Source of the DNA: JACQFZ01 sp045810625
GTDB taxonomy: Bacteria; Pseudomonadota; Gammaproteobacteria; Acidiferrobacterales; Sulfurifustaceae
Assembly: GCA_045810625.1 (NCBI GenBank)
Contig: JBJMVQ010000025.1
Span: 1-49,009, forward strand
DNA length: 49,009 bases
Reading direction: 5' to 3'
Shown: piece after piece, positions 15,971 to 25,927 of the stretch
Position numbering within the stretch: position 1 is the first letter of the stretch
Layout of the letters: each line of letters starts with the position of its first letter
Position numbers and translations under genes: made by a program
The notes under the pieces: model-generated
Seen by the model: only the letters and a program-made list of their open reading frames with translations
What the model was told of the DNA's origin: nothing
Database searches by the model: none

Positions 15971-18067
15971 ATGAGCGTCGCGGAAATCACGCCTCTCCCG
16001 CTGCCACGCGAGTTCGAGCTCTACATCAACCGCGAGCTGTCGCTGCTCGCGTTCAACCGTCGCGTGCTCGAACAGGCGCAAAACGCCGCGGTGCCGCTGC
16101 TCGAACGGCTGAAATTCCTTTGCATCTCGAGCACGAATCTCGACGAGTTCTTCGAAATCCGCGTCGCGCGCCTGCAGCAGCAGGTCGCCGCCGGCGCGCT
16201 CACCCGCGGACCGGATAACCGCTCGGCACAGGAGGTGTTGAACTGCATCGCGCCTGAAATCCGCGCGCTCGTGGACGAGCAATACCGCGTGCTGAACGAA
16301 GTTCTGCTGCCGGCGCTCGAACGCGAGCGTATCCGCTTCGTGCGACGCGGCGATTGGACCGGGCGACGCGGGGCCTGGGTACGTGAATATTTCGAGCGCG
16401 AAGTGCTACCGGTGCTCTCGCCGCTCGGGCTCGATCCCGCGCACCCGTTCCCGCGAATCCTGAACAAGAGCCTGAACTTCATCGTCGCGCTCAAAGGCCG
16501 GGACGCGTTCGGGCGAAACGGCAACGTCGCGGTCGTGCAAGCGCCGAGGATGTTGCCGCGGCTCATTCAACTCCCGCCGGACGTAACTGGCGGCCCGCAC
16601 GACTTTGTCTTTCTTTCCTCGATCATTCACACCTACGTGAACGATCTCTTCCCCGGCATGGAGATCACCGGGTGCTATCAATTCCGGGCGACGCGTAACT
16701 CCGAGCTTTTCGTGGACGAGGAAGAAGTCGAAGACCTGCTGCACGCGGTCGAGGGCGAGCTGCGTTCCCGCCGCTACGGCGACGCCGTTCGGCTCGAAGT
16801 CGCGGACAACTGTACGCCGGAGCTCGCCAATTTCCTGCTCCGGAAATTCGAGCTTCTGCCCGAGGACCTCTACCAGGTCAACGGACCGGTCAATCTCGGG
16901 CGACTGCTCGCGCTCTACGATCTCGTCGATCGTCCCGAGCTCAAGTATTCCGCCTTCACGCCCGGCCTCCCGCCGCAATCGCGTCACAGCAACGATATTT
17001 TCGAGGCGATCCGTGCCGGCGACATCCTGCTGCACCATCCGTTCGAATCGTTCGTGCCGGTGGTGGACTTCATTCGCCAGGCGGCCGCGGACCCGAAGGT
17101 GCTCGCGATCAAACAAACGCTCTACCGCACCGGCGCCGATTCGCTCGTCGTCGAAGCGCTCGTCGACGCCGCGCGCGCCGGGAAGGAAGTCACGGTGGTG
17201 GTCGAGCTGCGGGCGCGCTTCGATGAAGAAGCGAACATCAAGCTGTCCGCGGTGCTGCAAGAAGCGGGCGCGCATGTCGTTTACGGCGTCGTCAACTACA
17301 AGACCCACGCAAAAATGGCCCTCGTGGTGCGGCGCGAGAAGAACCGCATCAAGTACTACGTGCATCTCGGAACCGGCAACTATCACGAGCGGACCGCGCG
17401 GTCCTACACCGACTTCAGCCTGCTCACCTCCGACGAGGCGATCGGCGAAGACGTGCACCGGCTGTTTCTGCAGTTGACGAGCCTCGGGAAGCTCACACGC
17501 CTCAAGAAGCTGCTGCAGTCGCCGTTCTCGCTCCACAAAGAGCTGCTCGCAAAAATCGAGCGCGAGGCAGAGCATGCGCGCGCCGGCAGACCCGCGCGCC
17601 TGATCGCAAAGCTCAACGCGCTGACCGAGCCGCAAATCATCCAGGCCCTGTACGGCGCATCGCGCGCGGGCGTACGCATCGATCTGATCGTCCGCGGTGT
17701 TTGTTGCCTCCGTCCCGGCGTACCGGGTATGTCGGAGAACATCCGTGTGCGCTCGATCGTCGGCCGCTTCCTCGAGCACGCCCGCGTTTATTGGTTTCTG
17801 AATGACGGCAAAGAGGAGCTATGGCTTGCGAGCGCCGATTGGATGGAGCGCAATCTCTTCCGGCGCGTCGAGATCGCATTCCCGGTGGCGCTCGGAGCGC
17901 TCCGGAGCCGCGTGTTCAAAGAAGCATTCGAAACCTATCTTAACGACAACCTGCTTGCCTGGGAGTTGCTGCCGGAAGGGCACTATCGGCGGTTAATCCC
18001 CAATGGCGGGCCGCCGCTCTCGGCGCAAGACGGCCTGATCGCCAAGTACGCGGCGGAGACGTCGTAA
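15971..18067 (+). CDS. ppk: Polyphosphate kinase 1
   Basis: This 698-residue enzyme reversibly builds long-chain polyphosphate from ATP. The N-domain starts with FELYINRELSLLAFNRRVLEQA and the CISSTNLDEFFEIRVARL segment follows. The two catalytic histidines are at His446 (YKTHAKMALV, the autophosphorylated residue, E. coli His435) and His603 (RFLEHARVY, E. coli His592). Their separation of 157 residues is the same as in E. coli. GTGNYHERTARSYTDFSLLT completes the active site. The frame stays open upstream to 15713, but ATG 15971 gives the normal family length; the ribosome site is weak. It is convergent with ppx, so synthesis and breakdown enzymes face each other across a palindromic element. 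Confidence 0.96.
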   Translation: MSVAEITPLPLPREFELYINRELSLLAFNRRVLEQAQNAAVPLLERLKFLCISSTNLDEFFEIRVARLQQQVAAGALTRGPDNRSAQEVLNCIAPEIRALVDEQYRVLNEVLLPALERERIRFVRRGDWTGRRGAWVREYFEREVLPVLSPLGLDPAHPFPRILNKSLNFIVALKGRDAFGRNGNVAVVQAPRMLPRLIQLPPDVTGGPHDFVFLSSIIHTYVNDLFPGMEITGCYQFRATRNSELFVDEEEVEDLLHAVEGELRSRRYGDAVRLEVADNCTPELANFLLRKFELLPEDLYQVNGPVNLGRLLALYDLVDRPELKYSAFTPGLPPQSRHSNDIFEAIRAGDILLHHPFESFVPVVDFIRQAAADPKVLAIKQTLYRTGADSLVVEALVDAARAGKEVTVVVELRARFDEEANIKLSAVLQEAGAHVVYGVVNYKTHAKMALVVRREKNRIKYYVHLGTGNYHERTARSYTDFSLLTSDEAIGEDVHRLFLQLTSLGKLTRLKKLLQSPFSLHKELLAKIEREAEHARAGRPARLIAKLNALTEPQIIQALYGASRAGVRIDLIVRGVCCLRPGVPGMSENIRVRSIVGRFLEHARVYWFLNDGKEELWLASADWMERNLFRRVEIAFPVALGALRSRVFKEAFETYLNDNLLAWELLPEGHYRRLIPNGGPPLSAQDGLIAKYAAETS

Positions 18068-18085
18068 GGATCCGCGCTTGAGATG

Positions 18086-18243
18086 TTTTTTCCACCGCAG
18101 AGGACGCAGAGGACAGCTAAACGGAAATAAACTGCGAAGAACACAAAGGTCGGAAGAGGCAAGGTCTTTCGTTGGAGTCCTTTGCATCCTTAGCGGTGAC
18201 CTTTGTTCTTTTTGGCCTTCCTCTGCGTCCTCTGCGGTGAAAA
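18086..18243. repeat. Long imperfect palindrome between convergent ppk and ppx
   Basis: The outer arms are a perfect 21-bp inverted repeat (18093-18113 against 18219-18239) containing CCGCAGAGGACGCAGAGG. That in turn holds a direct duplication of GCAGAGGAC. Inner arms around 18138-18151 and 18198-18212 (AAGAACACAAAGGTC against GACCTTTGTTCTT) also pair, so the 150-base unit can fold as one long hairpin. The left arm is preceded by T6 and the right is followed by A4. That is the wrong polarity for an intrinsic terminator, so a MITE- or REP-like mobile repeat is more likely. It has no coding capacity. Confidence 0.8.
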
Positions 18244-18279
18244 CTATATTTCAGTTTTCGTAGCGGAGTTATTCGATAT

Positions 18280-19902
18280 TCACCGGAATCTCAGCTCGAA
18301 GCCGGCCGCGCGCAGCACGTCGGCTTCGCGCTCAAGATCGGCGCAGGTCAGGGGATTTTGCGCGAGCCAGCCGCGCGGAAACCGGATTAACAGCTGCCGC
18401 TTCGCCGCTCTCAGCTGGAGGGGCGGCGGCAGCACACCCGATCGGGCGCGATGCAGCAGCACCGCAAGGCGCAGCAGCACGCTCAGGCGGCGCGCGGGTC
18501 GCCGCTCGTGCTTCGGCAGCTCCTCGAATGCCTCGACCGGGAAGCGACGGCGATGGGCGCGAATCAGGATCGCAACCAAACGCTGCTCCTGCCACGAGAA
18601 TCCCGGCAAATCCGACTGGGCGGCGAGATAGGCGCCGTGCCGGTGATATTTCGCGTGCGCGATCGCAAGCCCGATCTCGTGCAGGCGCGCGGCCCAAGTG
18701 AGCACCTGCGCATGTGCCTCACCGAGCTCCCACGACTTCGCCACCTGCGCGAGGCAAAGCGCGCCCGTGCGCTGCACGCGCTCCGCCTGCGCGGTGTCAA
18801 CGTGATAGCGTTCCGTGAGCGCCGCGATGCTGCGATCGCGTGCATCGGCGTGCCGGATGCGCCCGAGCAAGTCGTAGAGCACACCTTCGCGCAGTGCGCC
18901 GGCGGCCAGCTCCATGCGCTCGATGCCGAGCACTTCGAACAACACGCTGAGAATCGCAACGCCGGCGGGCAAGAGCATCGCACGCTCGGGGTTCAGCCCG
19001 TCGACACGAAGCCGATCTACGCGCGCCAGTCGCAGCAGCGTGTCACGCAGATCGTGGAGCGCCGGTAGCGTAATTTCCCCGCCGGTCGCGCCGCGCGCGC
19101 GGAGCAACGCTCCGATCGCCCGGATCGTGCCCGACGTTCCGTAGACCGACTCCCACGCTTCCGCCCGGAAGCCGCTCGCAATCGGCCGCAGCTCCAGTTG
19201 CGTCGCCGTCGTCGCGTCGTTCCACCCGCGCGACGTCGTCCGACCCTTCTTGAAATGGTTAAGCGCGAAATCGAGGCAGCCGATGTGCAGACTCTCGGCT
19301 CGGCGCGCTTCGCCGTTGCGGCCGATGATCAGCTCCGTGCTCGCGCCGCCGATATCGATGACGAGGCGCGATCTGCCGTCGTCCGGTAGCGCCCGTGCGA
19401 CGCCTTGGTAGATGAGCCGCGCCTCTTCCTGGCCGGAAATGATTTCGATGGGATGTCCGAGCGCGCGCTCCGCCGCGTTCAGAAATTCCGACGCGTTGCG
19501 GGCTCGGCGCAAGGCCGCGGTGGCCACGGCGCGCACGCCGCCGCGCGGCATGCCGCGCAACCGCTCGCCGAAGCGGTTCAGGCACTGCAGCGCTCGCGTC
19601 TGTGCGCTTCGGTTGAGACGACCGCGATCGTCGAGACCGCCGGCGAGGCGCACCGTTTCCTGCAGGCGGTCGATGACGCGCAGGCTTCCGTTGACCGCGC
19701 GGGCGACCATGAGATGGAAGCTGTTCGAACCGAGATCGACCGCGGCCACCGTGTGCGCCGCGTCGCTCTGCCGACGGGCAACGGCGTGCAGCCGCCCCCG
19801 TTGGGTTCGCTCGCCGTGAGCCGGGTAAGTCGCAGCCGCGTCGCCGGTGAGCGAGGATAACCTGGCCCGCGACATCTTTGACGTTCGGAAAACTTGGGAC
19901 AT
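18280..19902 (-). CDS. ppx: Exopolyphosphatase, Ppx/GppA family
   Basis: This protein of up to 540 residues belongs to the sugar-kinase/actin fold family. It releases phosphate from polyphosphate ends or converts pppGpp to ppGpp. The first phosphate loop is AAVDLGSNSFHLMVARAVNG, the second LVIDIGGASTELIIG, and the catalytic Glu region is EIISGQEEARLIYQGV. The C-terminal half contains the HD-like helical domain (LTWAARLHEIGLAIAHAKYHRHGAYL) found in the longer Ppx/GppA proteins. The N-terminus extends about 40 residues beyond the E. coli start. ATG 19902 and ATG 19875 both lack a good Shine-Dalgarno, so the true start is unsure. Convergence with ppk favours Ppx over GppA. Confidence 0.9.
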   Translation of the reverse strand: MSQVFRTSKMSRARLSSLTGDAAATYPAHGERTQRGRLHAVARRQSDAAHTVAAVDLGSNSFHLMVARAVNGSLRVIDRLQETVRLAGGLDDRGRLNRSAQTRALQCLNRFGERLRGMPRGGVRAVATAALRRARNASEFLNAAERALGHPIEIISGQEEARLIYQGVARALPDDGRSRLVIDIGGASTELIIGRNGEARRAESLHIGCLDFALNHFKKGRTTSRGWNDATTATQLELRPIASGFRAEAWESVYGTSGTIRAIGALLRARGATGGEITLPALHDLRDTLLRLARVDRLRVDGLNPERAMLLPAGVAILSVLFEVLGIERMELAAGALREGVLYDLLGRIRHADARDRSIAALTERYHVDTAQAERVQRTGALCLAQVAKSWELGEAHAQVLTWAARLHEIGLAIAHAKYHRHGAYLAAQSDLPGFSWQEQRLVAILIRAHRRRFPVEAFEELPKHERRPARRLSVLLRLAVLLHRARSGVLPPPLQLRAAKRQLLIRFPRGWLAQNPLTCADLEREADVLRAAGFELRFR

Positions 19903-20065
19903 TTCCCGTCGCTTGAGCTCCGAATCGGTTAGCGCCGTTCAGGTACCGTCAAGACCAACACTAACACAGGCCGCCCCTGTGGCAAGGCGCGACCTCGCGT
20001 TTCAGGCAGGGAATCTGCCGGAGCAAATCCAAAAGCCGCAACCAGCGCGACGTGCGAAGAAGCGC

Positions 20066-20560
20066 CTAGCTCGCGTTGTCTATCAGCTGCCCGGGTTGCA
20101 CGAGCCAACGCAGCCGGCCGCGGCCCGATATCGGAGAATCGGCGAATTCGATCAGACAGCACGCTCCCTTTTCCAAAATCAGCGAGGCATCGGCGCTGCC
20201 TCCAACTAGCATGCTGGCGAAAGCGCTCAGCAGCGGTTCGTGCCCGACGAGCGCGACGGTGAGGTCCGCCGACTGCGTCTGCAACCATTCGAACAGGCGC
20301 TGTGTGTCGCTAGGCGGCACGAGCAACGGTTGCACCGCGATCGCGCGTGCGCTCAACACGGGAGCGACGATCTCCGCGGTCTCGCGTGCTCGCGTGTAGG
20401 GACTGGTCGCGAGCAGATCGACGCGCGGCGCGAATCGGCCGAGTTTTTCTGCCGCTCGTCGCATCGTCTCGCGTCCCGAATCGGTCAGGCGCCGCGCAGC
20501 GTCGGGCTTTTCGCGCGTCGGGTCTTCGGCGGCGGCGTGACGGATAAGGAGTATTTTCAT
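20066..20560 (-). CDS. sixA: SixA phosphohistidine phosphatase
   Basis: This 164-residue, single-domain histidine phosphatase has its catalytic His in LLIRHAAAED; RHA replaces the usual RHG. The second core His lies in ALVGHEPLLSAF, and the arginine motif is ATSPYTRARETAEIV. SixA removes phosphate from phosphohistidines of two-component phosphorelays, and in E. coli acts on the NPr protein of the nitrogen phosphotransferase system. It lies upstream of ppx on the same strand with a 163-base gap, a pairing seen in many proteobacteria. The RHA variant leaves the nucleophile in place. hslO is divergent. Confidence 0.88.
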   Translation of the reverse strand: MKILLIRHAAAEDPTREKPDAARRLTDSGRETMRRAAEKLGRFAPRVDLLATSPYTRARETAEIVAPVLSARAIAVQPLLVPPSDTQRLFEWLQTQSADLTVALVGHEPLLSAFASMLVGGSADASLILEKGACCLIEFADSPISGRGRLRWLVQPGQLIDNAS

Positions 20561-20631
20561 CAGCGGACGGTCTAACGAACCTCCAACGTGGTATTTGTTA
20601 CACTCTAATTGACGGACTTCGGGAGTCCCTC

Positions 20632-21501
20632 ATGCACGATAATCTACAGCGTTTCGTCTTCGAAGACGCACCGATCCGCGGAGAAATCGTCCGCCTCGAC
20701 GCAACTTACCGTGCTGTGCTCGACCGCCGCGATTATCCCCCTGCTGTGCGCGAAGTCTTGGGCGAGATGATGGCGGCTAGCGCGCTCCTCGCCTCGACGC
20801 TGAAGTTCGAGGGAAAGCTGATCATGCAGATTCAAGGCGGCGGGCCGATCAAGCTGCTCATGGCCGAGTGCACCGACAGCGGCGCGATGCGCGCGCTCGC
20901 GCAGTGGCACGGCGACGTCGAGCCGGCCCCGCTCGAAGCGCTCGTCGGTGGCGGCAAGTTCGTCATCACCATCGATCCAAGAAATTCGCGCGAGCGCTAT
21001 CAGGGGATCGTGCAGCTCGACGGCGGCTCCGTGGCGACAGCGCTGCAACACTACTTCGAGCAATCGGAGCAACTCGAGACGCGGCTTTGGCTTGCGGCCG
21101 ATCGGGAGCAGGCGGCCGGCATGCTGCTGCAGAAACTGCCGGACACTCCGCTCGAAGACGCCGACGCCTGGAATCGCGCGGTGCACCTGGGCTCGACCCT
21201 GACGCGCGGCGAGCTGCTGTCGCTGCCGGTGCGTGAGATCCTGCGCCGCCTGTATCACGAGCAAGACATACGCTTGTTCGCGCGCCAGCCGCTCGCGTTT
21301 CGCTGCTCCTGCTCCCGCGAGCGCGTCGAGGCGGTGCTGCGCATGCTTGGAAAGAACGAAATCGACTCGATCCTGGAGGAGCGCGGCAACGTGGACGTGG
21401 ACTGCGAGTTCTGCGGCGCTCATTACGAATTCGACTCGATCGACGCCGCGCAGCTCTTTACCGTCCCGCCCCCGGCCCCTGCGCCGTCCACGCCACAGTA
21501 A
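20632..21501 (+). CDS. hslO: Hsp33 redox-regulated chaperone
   Basis: This 289-residue cytoplasmic holdase is activated by oxidation. The N-terminal domain opens DNLQRFVFEDAPIRGEIVRL, and the central GKLIMQIQGGGPIKLLMAEC is typical. The C-terminal zinc switch is intact, with Cys225 and Cys227 (CSC) and Cys258 and Cys261 (CEFC), which release zinc and form disulfides on oxidative heat stress. The tail is Pro-rich. CGGGAGTCCCTC provides the ribosome site for ATG 20632. It stands alone and divergent from sixA. Confidence 0.97.
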   Translation: MHDNLQRFVFEDAPIRGEIVRLDATYRAVLDRRDYPPAVREVLGEMMAASALLASTLKFEGKLIMQIQGGGPIKLLMAECTDSGAMRALAQWHGDVEPAPLEALVGGGKFVITIDPRNSRERYQGIVQLDGGSVATALQHYFEQSEQLETRLWLAADREQAAGMLLQKLPDTPLEDADAWNRAVHLGSTLTRGELLSLPVREILRRLYHEQDIRLFARQPLAFRCSCSRERVEAVLRMLGKNEIDSILEERGNVDVDCEFCGAHYEFDSIDAAQLFTVPPPAPAPSTPQ

Positions 21502-21602
21502 AATCGCGGCGCTGCCGCCGCCCTGAGCCTTCTCGAGAAGCGGAAAAGGGCTTCCGGGACGGCGGCGACCCCGCCCGACACCCCGCCGCCAGGCGGTTCC
21601 CC

Positions 21603-21631
21603 CTGCAATTCGGGCCGCAGCTACGTATAAT
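21603..21631 (+). promoter_or_regulatory. Sigma70-type promoter for typA
   Basis: A consensus -10 TATAAT (21626-21631) lies 17 bases after CTGCAA (21603-21608). Transcription would begin near 21638, downstream of an in-frame ATG at 21630 that overlaps the -10. This argues that translation of typA starts later, at GTG 21660. Confidence 0.7.
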
Positions 21632-21659
21632 GCGCCCCCTTTGCTTTCGAGACAGCTCC

Positions 21660-23531
<1,872 letters not shown>

Positions 23532-23827
23532 CACCGACGAAACAGGCTGCGCCGGTGGAGCGCTCGGCGTGAACGCGACCGCAGCCGACTTCGCCATCTC
23601 CCCGTCCGGAACCGTCGATGCGGCGTTGAACGTGGGCGGACTCTCGGAACGGCGACGCTCGTAGGCCTCTCGGGGCGGGCGACCCGCTGCAGGAAATGGC
23701 AGTGCTGGCGCAACGGCTTCGATTGACCGGCGTCTGCGGGTACCAGGTTCCACTCCACACGCCGGGCTTTCGAGGCAACGCGCACGCCGGCCGTGTAGAA
23801 TCGAGGCAATCATTCCGGTAATTCTCG

Positions 23828-24730
23828 ATGGAAGCCGTTCACGCCGGCCGCGCTGCACAGAAGCGGCACTACGAAGCGAACAAGCTCGCCAAGCGGCTGC
23901 GCCGCCTGGTCGGCGCCGCCATCGCCGACTTCAACATGATCGAAACCGGCGACAAAGTCATGGTGTGCCTGTCGGGCGGCAAGGACAGCTACGCGCTGCT
24001 CGACATTCTGCTCCTGTTAAAAGAAAAAGCACCGGTACCCTTCGATCTCGTTGCCTACAACCTCGATCAGAAGCAGCCTGGTTTTCCCGAGCACGTCTTA
24101 CCCGAATACCTGACGCGGCGCGGCGTACCCTTTCGGATCGAACAGCGCGACACGTACGGTGTGGTGAAACGCGTGATCCCGGAGGGCAAGACGACGTGCA
24201 GTCTTTGCTCGCGCCTGCGGCGCGGCAACATCTATCGAGCGGCCGCGGAGCTTGGCTGCACCAAGATCGCGTTGGGTCATCATCGCGACGATATCCTGCA
24301 AACGCTTTTCCTCAATATGTTCTACGGCGGAAAGTTGAAGGGTATGCCGCCGAAGCTCGTCAGCGACGACGGGCGGCACGTCGTGATCCGCCCGCTGGCG
24401 TACTGTGTCGAGGACGATCTCGCCGACTATGCTCAGGCGCGCGAGTTTCCGATCATCCCGTGCAACCTCTGTGGCTCGCAGCCGAACCTGCAACGTCAGG
24501 CGATCAGGGAAATGCTGCGCGAGTGGGAGAAGAAATTTCCGGGCCGCGTCGAGAATATTTTCCGCGCGCTGCAAAATGTCGCGCCATCGCATCTGGCCGA
24601 CCGGAATCTCTTCGACTTCGCCCATTTGAAACCGTCGGTTGTCGCTCATGACGACGATTGCGTGAAGGCGGCGCTCGATACCGACGACGAGTCCCCGGAG
24701 CCGGTCCACATCGTTCGACAGGCCCTATAG
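23828..24730 (+). CDS. ttcA: TtcA tRNA 2-thiocytidine-32 synthetase
   Basis: This 300-residue cytoplasmic enzyme thiolates cytidine 32 of certain tRNAs using ATP and an iron-sulfur cluster. It has the PP-loop CLSGGKDSYALLD and the paired cysteines CSLC and CNLC that bind the cluster, separated by the GHHRDDILQTLFLNMFYGGKLKGMPP family segment (conserved throughout; quoted here only as landmarks GHHRDD and GMPPKL). The ATG at 23828 gives a normal N-terminus. The 296 bases before it hold no gene, only a TAGAAT hexamer near 23798 that may be a -10. A bidirectional terminator follows the stop. Confidence 0.95.
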   Translation: MEAVHAGRAAQKRHYEANKLAKRLRRLVGAAIADFNMIETGDKVMVCLSGGKDSYALLDILLLLKEKAPVPFDLVAYNLDQKQPGFPEHVLPEYLTRRGVPFRIEQRDTYGVVKRVIPEGKTTCSLCSRLRRGNIYRAAAELGCTKIALGHHRDDILQTLFLNMFYGGKLKGMPPKLVSDDGRHVVIRPLAYCVEDDLADYAQAREFPIIPCNLCGSQPNLQRQAIREMLREWEKKFPGRVENIFRALQNVAPSHLADRNLFDFAHLKPSVVAHDDDCVKAALDTDDESPEPVHIVRQAL

Positions 24731-24738
24731 TCGAGCAC

Positions 24739-24763
24739 TGAAAAGTCCTTCGTGGACTTTTCA
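24739..24763. terminator. Bidirectional terminator between ttcA and the NTF2-like gene
   Basis: The 10-bp stem TGAAAAGTCC (24739-24748 with 24754-24763) closes a TTCGT loop between convergent genes. The stem carries A and T runs at its base, so it can end transcription in both directions. Confidence 0.75.
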
Positions 24764-24784
24764 ATCCTTCGGTCGCCGGGGACG

Positions 24785-25240
24785 TTACTCCGTTTTTTCC
24801 AATTCGAGATTGCCGTCGAGGAATTTGCAGTTGAAACGAAAAGCGGTGATGCGCCACTGCTCACCCAGGCGCATTAGCGCGAAATCGTAGCTGCCTACGA
24901 ACGTCCGGGTGTTGCGCCCGGAGCGCGTCGGGCGGTAATGCAGCGCGATGGCGTAGCAAAACACCGTTGCTTCCGCTGCGTTTTTCAGGTTCACGCGATG
25001 GTTGCCCGCCTGGTGATGTATCGCCTGAATCGGCCGCAACCCCTGCTCCCAGCCATCGATGATCTTCTGTGCCGGGAGCGTCTCGGGCGTACCGCCGGTG
25101 AGCGACGTCATGTCGAAGTCGACGCTGTCGGCGAGACAGGCGCGTACCGCGGCCCAGTCGCGCCGGTCGGTGTTGATGAACAGGCGGTTAATACAATCGA
25201 TGATCTCTTCCTTGGCGATAACGCTCGCAAGATCGGCCAT
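24785..25240 (-). CDS. NTF2/SnoaL-like fold protein
   Basis: This 151-residue protein has the cone-shaped NTF2/SnoaL-like fold, which serves many small enzymes and binding proteins. Characteristic segments are the helical opening with INRLFINTDRRDWAAVRACL, the HHQAGNHRVNL strand (paired His as in ketosteroid-isomerase-like enzymes) and the final GEQWRITAFRFNCKFLDGN. ATG 25240 was chosen because GGAGG lies seven bases before it; a GTG two codons earlier is less well placed. It lies downstream of mocA and iorBA on the same strand, so it may act on products of that oxidoreductase. Its substrate cannot be named. Confidence 0.75.
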   Translation of the reverse strand: MADLASVIAKEEIIDCINRLFINTDRRDWAAVRACLADSVDFDMTSLTGGTPETLPAQKIIDGWEQGLRPIQAIHHQAGNHRVNLKNAAEATVFCYAIALHYRPTRSGRNTRTFVGSYDFALMRLGEQWRITAFRFNCKFLDGNLELEKTE

Positions 25241-25268
25241 GATCACACCTCCATATGTCGATAAGACG

Positions 25269-25832
25269 CTAGCCGGCTAAATCCTCCGGCGTGTCGATGT
25301 CCTGATGGATGCCGGGATCATCGACCGGGATCAGCTTGACGCGCGTACGATCGCGCGCGAGCAAGACGCGCGCACCTTCATCGCCGCCGAGTGCAGCGAG
25401 CTCCGCGTAATACTCACGCGCGAACCCGACAGGATGGCCGCGCTGTCCGGCGTGCACGGGCGCGGCGATCGGCGCGCCGTCGCGGATGGCCTGTGCGATA
25501 GCCGCGATCGTCGGCGGTTGAATCGACGGCATATCGGCGAGAGCAATCACCCAGCCGTCGGCGTCCGGCGCGGCGCGAACACCGCACGCGAAACTCGCGC
25601 CCATGCCTTCGCGCGACCGGTTGCACGGACAGATTTCGATATCGAGCGCGGCGAAGCGGCTCACAAGGTCGGAATCGGTCGGTGAAACGACTGCAACGAC
25701 CCGGTCGAGCCCGCGTTTCAGGTTCTCGGCGCTGCGCACGCCGATTAACGTGCCGTCGGCGAGCGGATACAGGAGTTTGCGGGAACCGAAGCGGCGAGAC
25801 TCGCCTGCTGCTAACAGAAGACCGACTATCAT
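25269..25832 (-). CDS. mocA: MocA-like molybdenum cofactor cytidylyltransferase
   Basis: This 187-residue nucleotidyltransferase has the MobA/MocA fold. The signature is LLLAAGESRRFGSRKLLYPL, with DMPSI as the metal-binding Asp site, and GQRGHPVGFAREY as the conserved MocA motif. MocA joins CTP to molybdopterin to give the cytosine dinucleotide form used by xanthine-oxidase-family hydroxylases. The neighbouring iorB/iorA genes on the same strand encode such a hydroxylase, which strongly suggests cofactor supply. It differs from MobA (GTP-using) in the GHP motif. A hairpin separates it from iorB. Confidence 0.85.
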   Translation of the reverse strand: MIVGLLLAAGESRRFGSRKLLYPLADGTLIGVRSAENLKRGLDRVVAVVSPTDSDLVSRFAALDIEICPCNRSREGMGASFACGVRAAPDADGWVIALADMPSIQPPTIAAIAQAIRDGAPIAAPVHAGQRGHPVGFAREYYAELAALGGDEGARVLLARDRTRVKLIPVDDPGIHQDIDTPEDLAG

Positions 25833-25868
25833 GCCGAGTGCCGGTGAGGGGAAACGCTAAGGTTCGAC

Positions 25869-25896
25869 TCGCCCGCAGCCCGGCGGCTGCGGGCGA
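25869..25896 (-). terminator. Hairpin after iorB
   Basis: A perfect 12-bp stem, TCGCCCGCAGCC (25869-25880 with 25885-25896), closes a CGGC loop 32 bases beyond the iorB stop. No T-run follows on either strand, so it may attenuate rather than stop transcription into mocA. Confidence 0.6.
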
Positions 25897-25927
25897 ATCG
25901 CCCAGTACCGATTGAGCTAAACGTCCA

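Noticed and set aside
16406..17779. Antisense frame of 457 codons opposite ppk
   Set aside because: High-GC codon shadow with no start site or domain; ppk is unambiguous.
18093..18239. CRISPR-like repeats around the GCAGAGGAC units
   Set aside because: Only an inverted pair with short internal duplication, no regular spacers and no cas genes.
18086..18243. Simple bidirectional intrinsic terminator
   Set aside because: T-run precedes and A-run follows the hairpin on the plus strand, the reverse of terminator polarity, on both strands.
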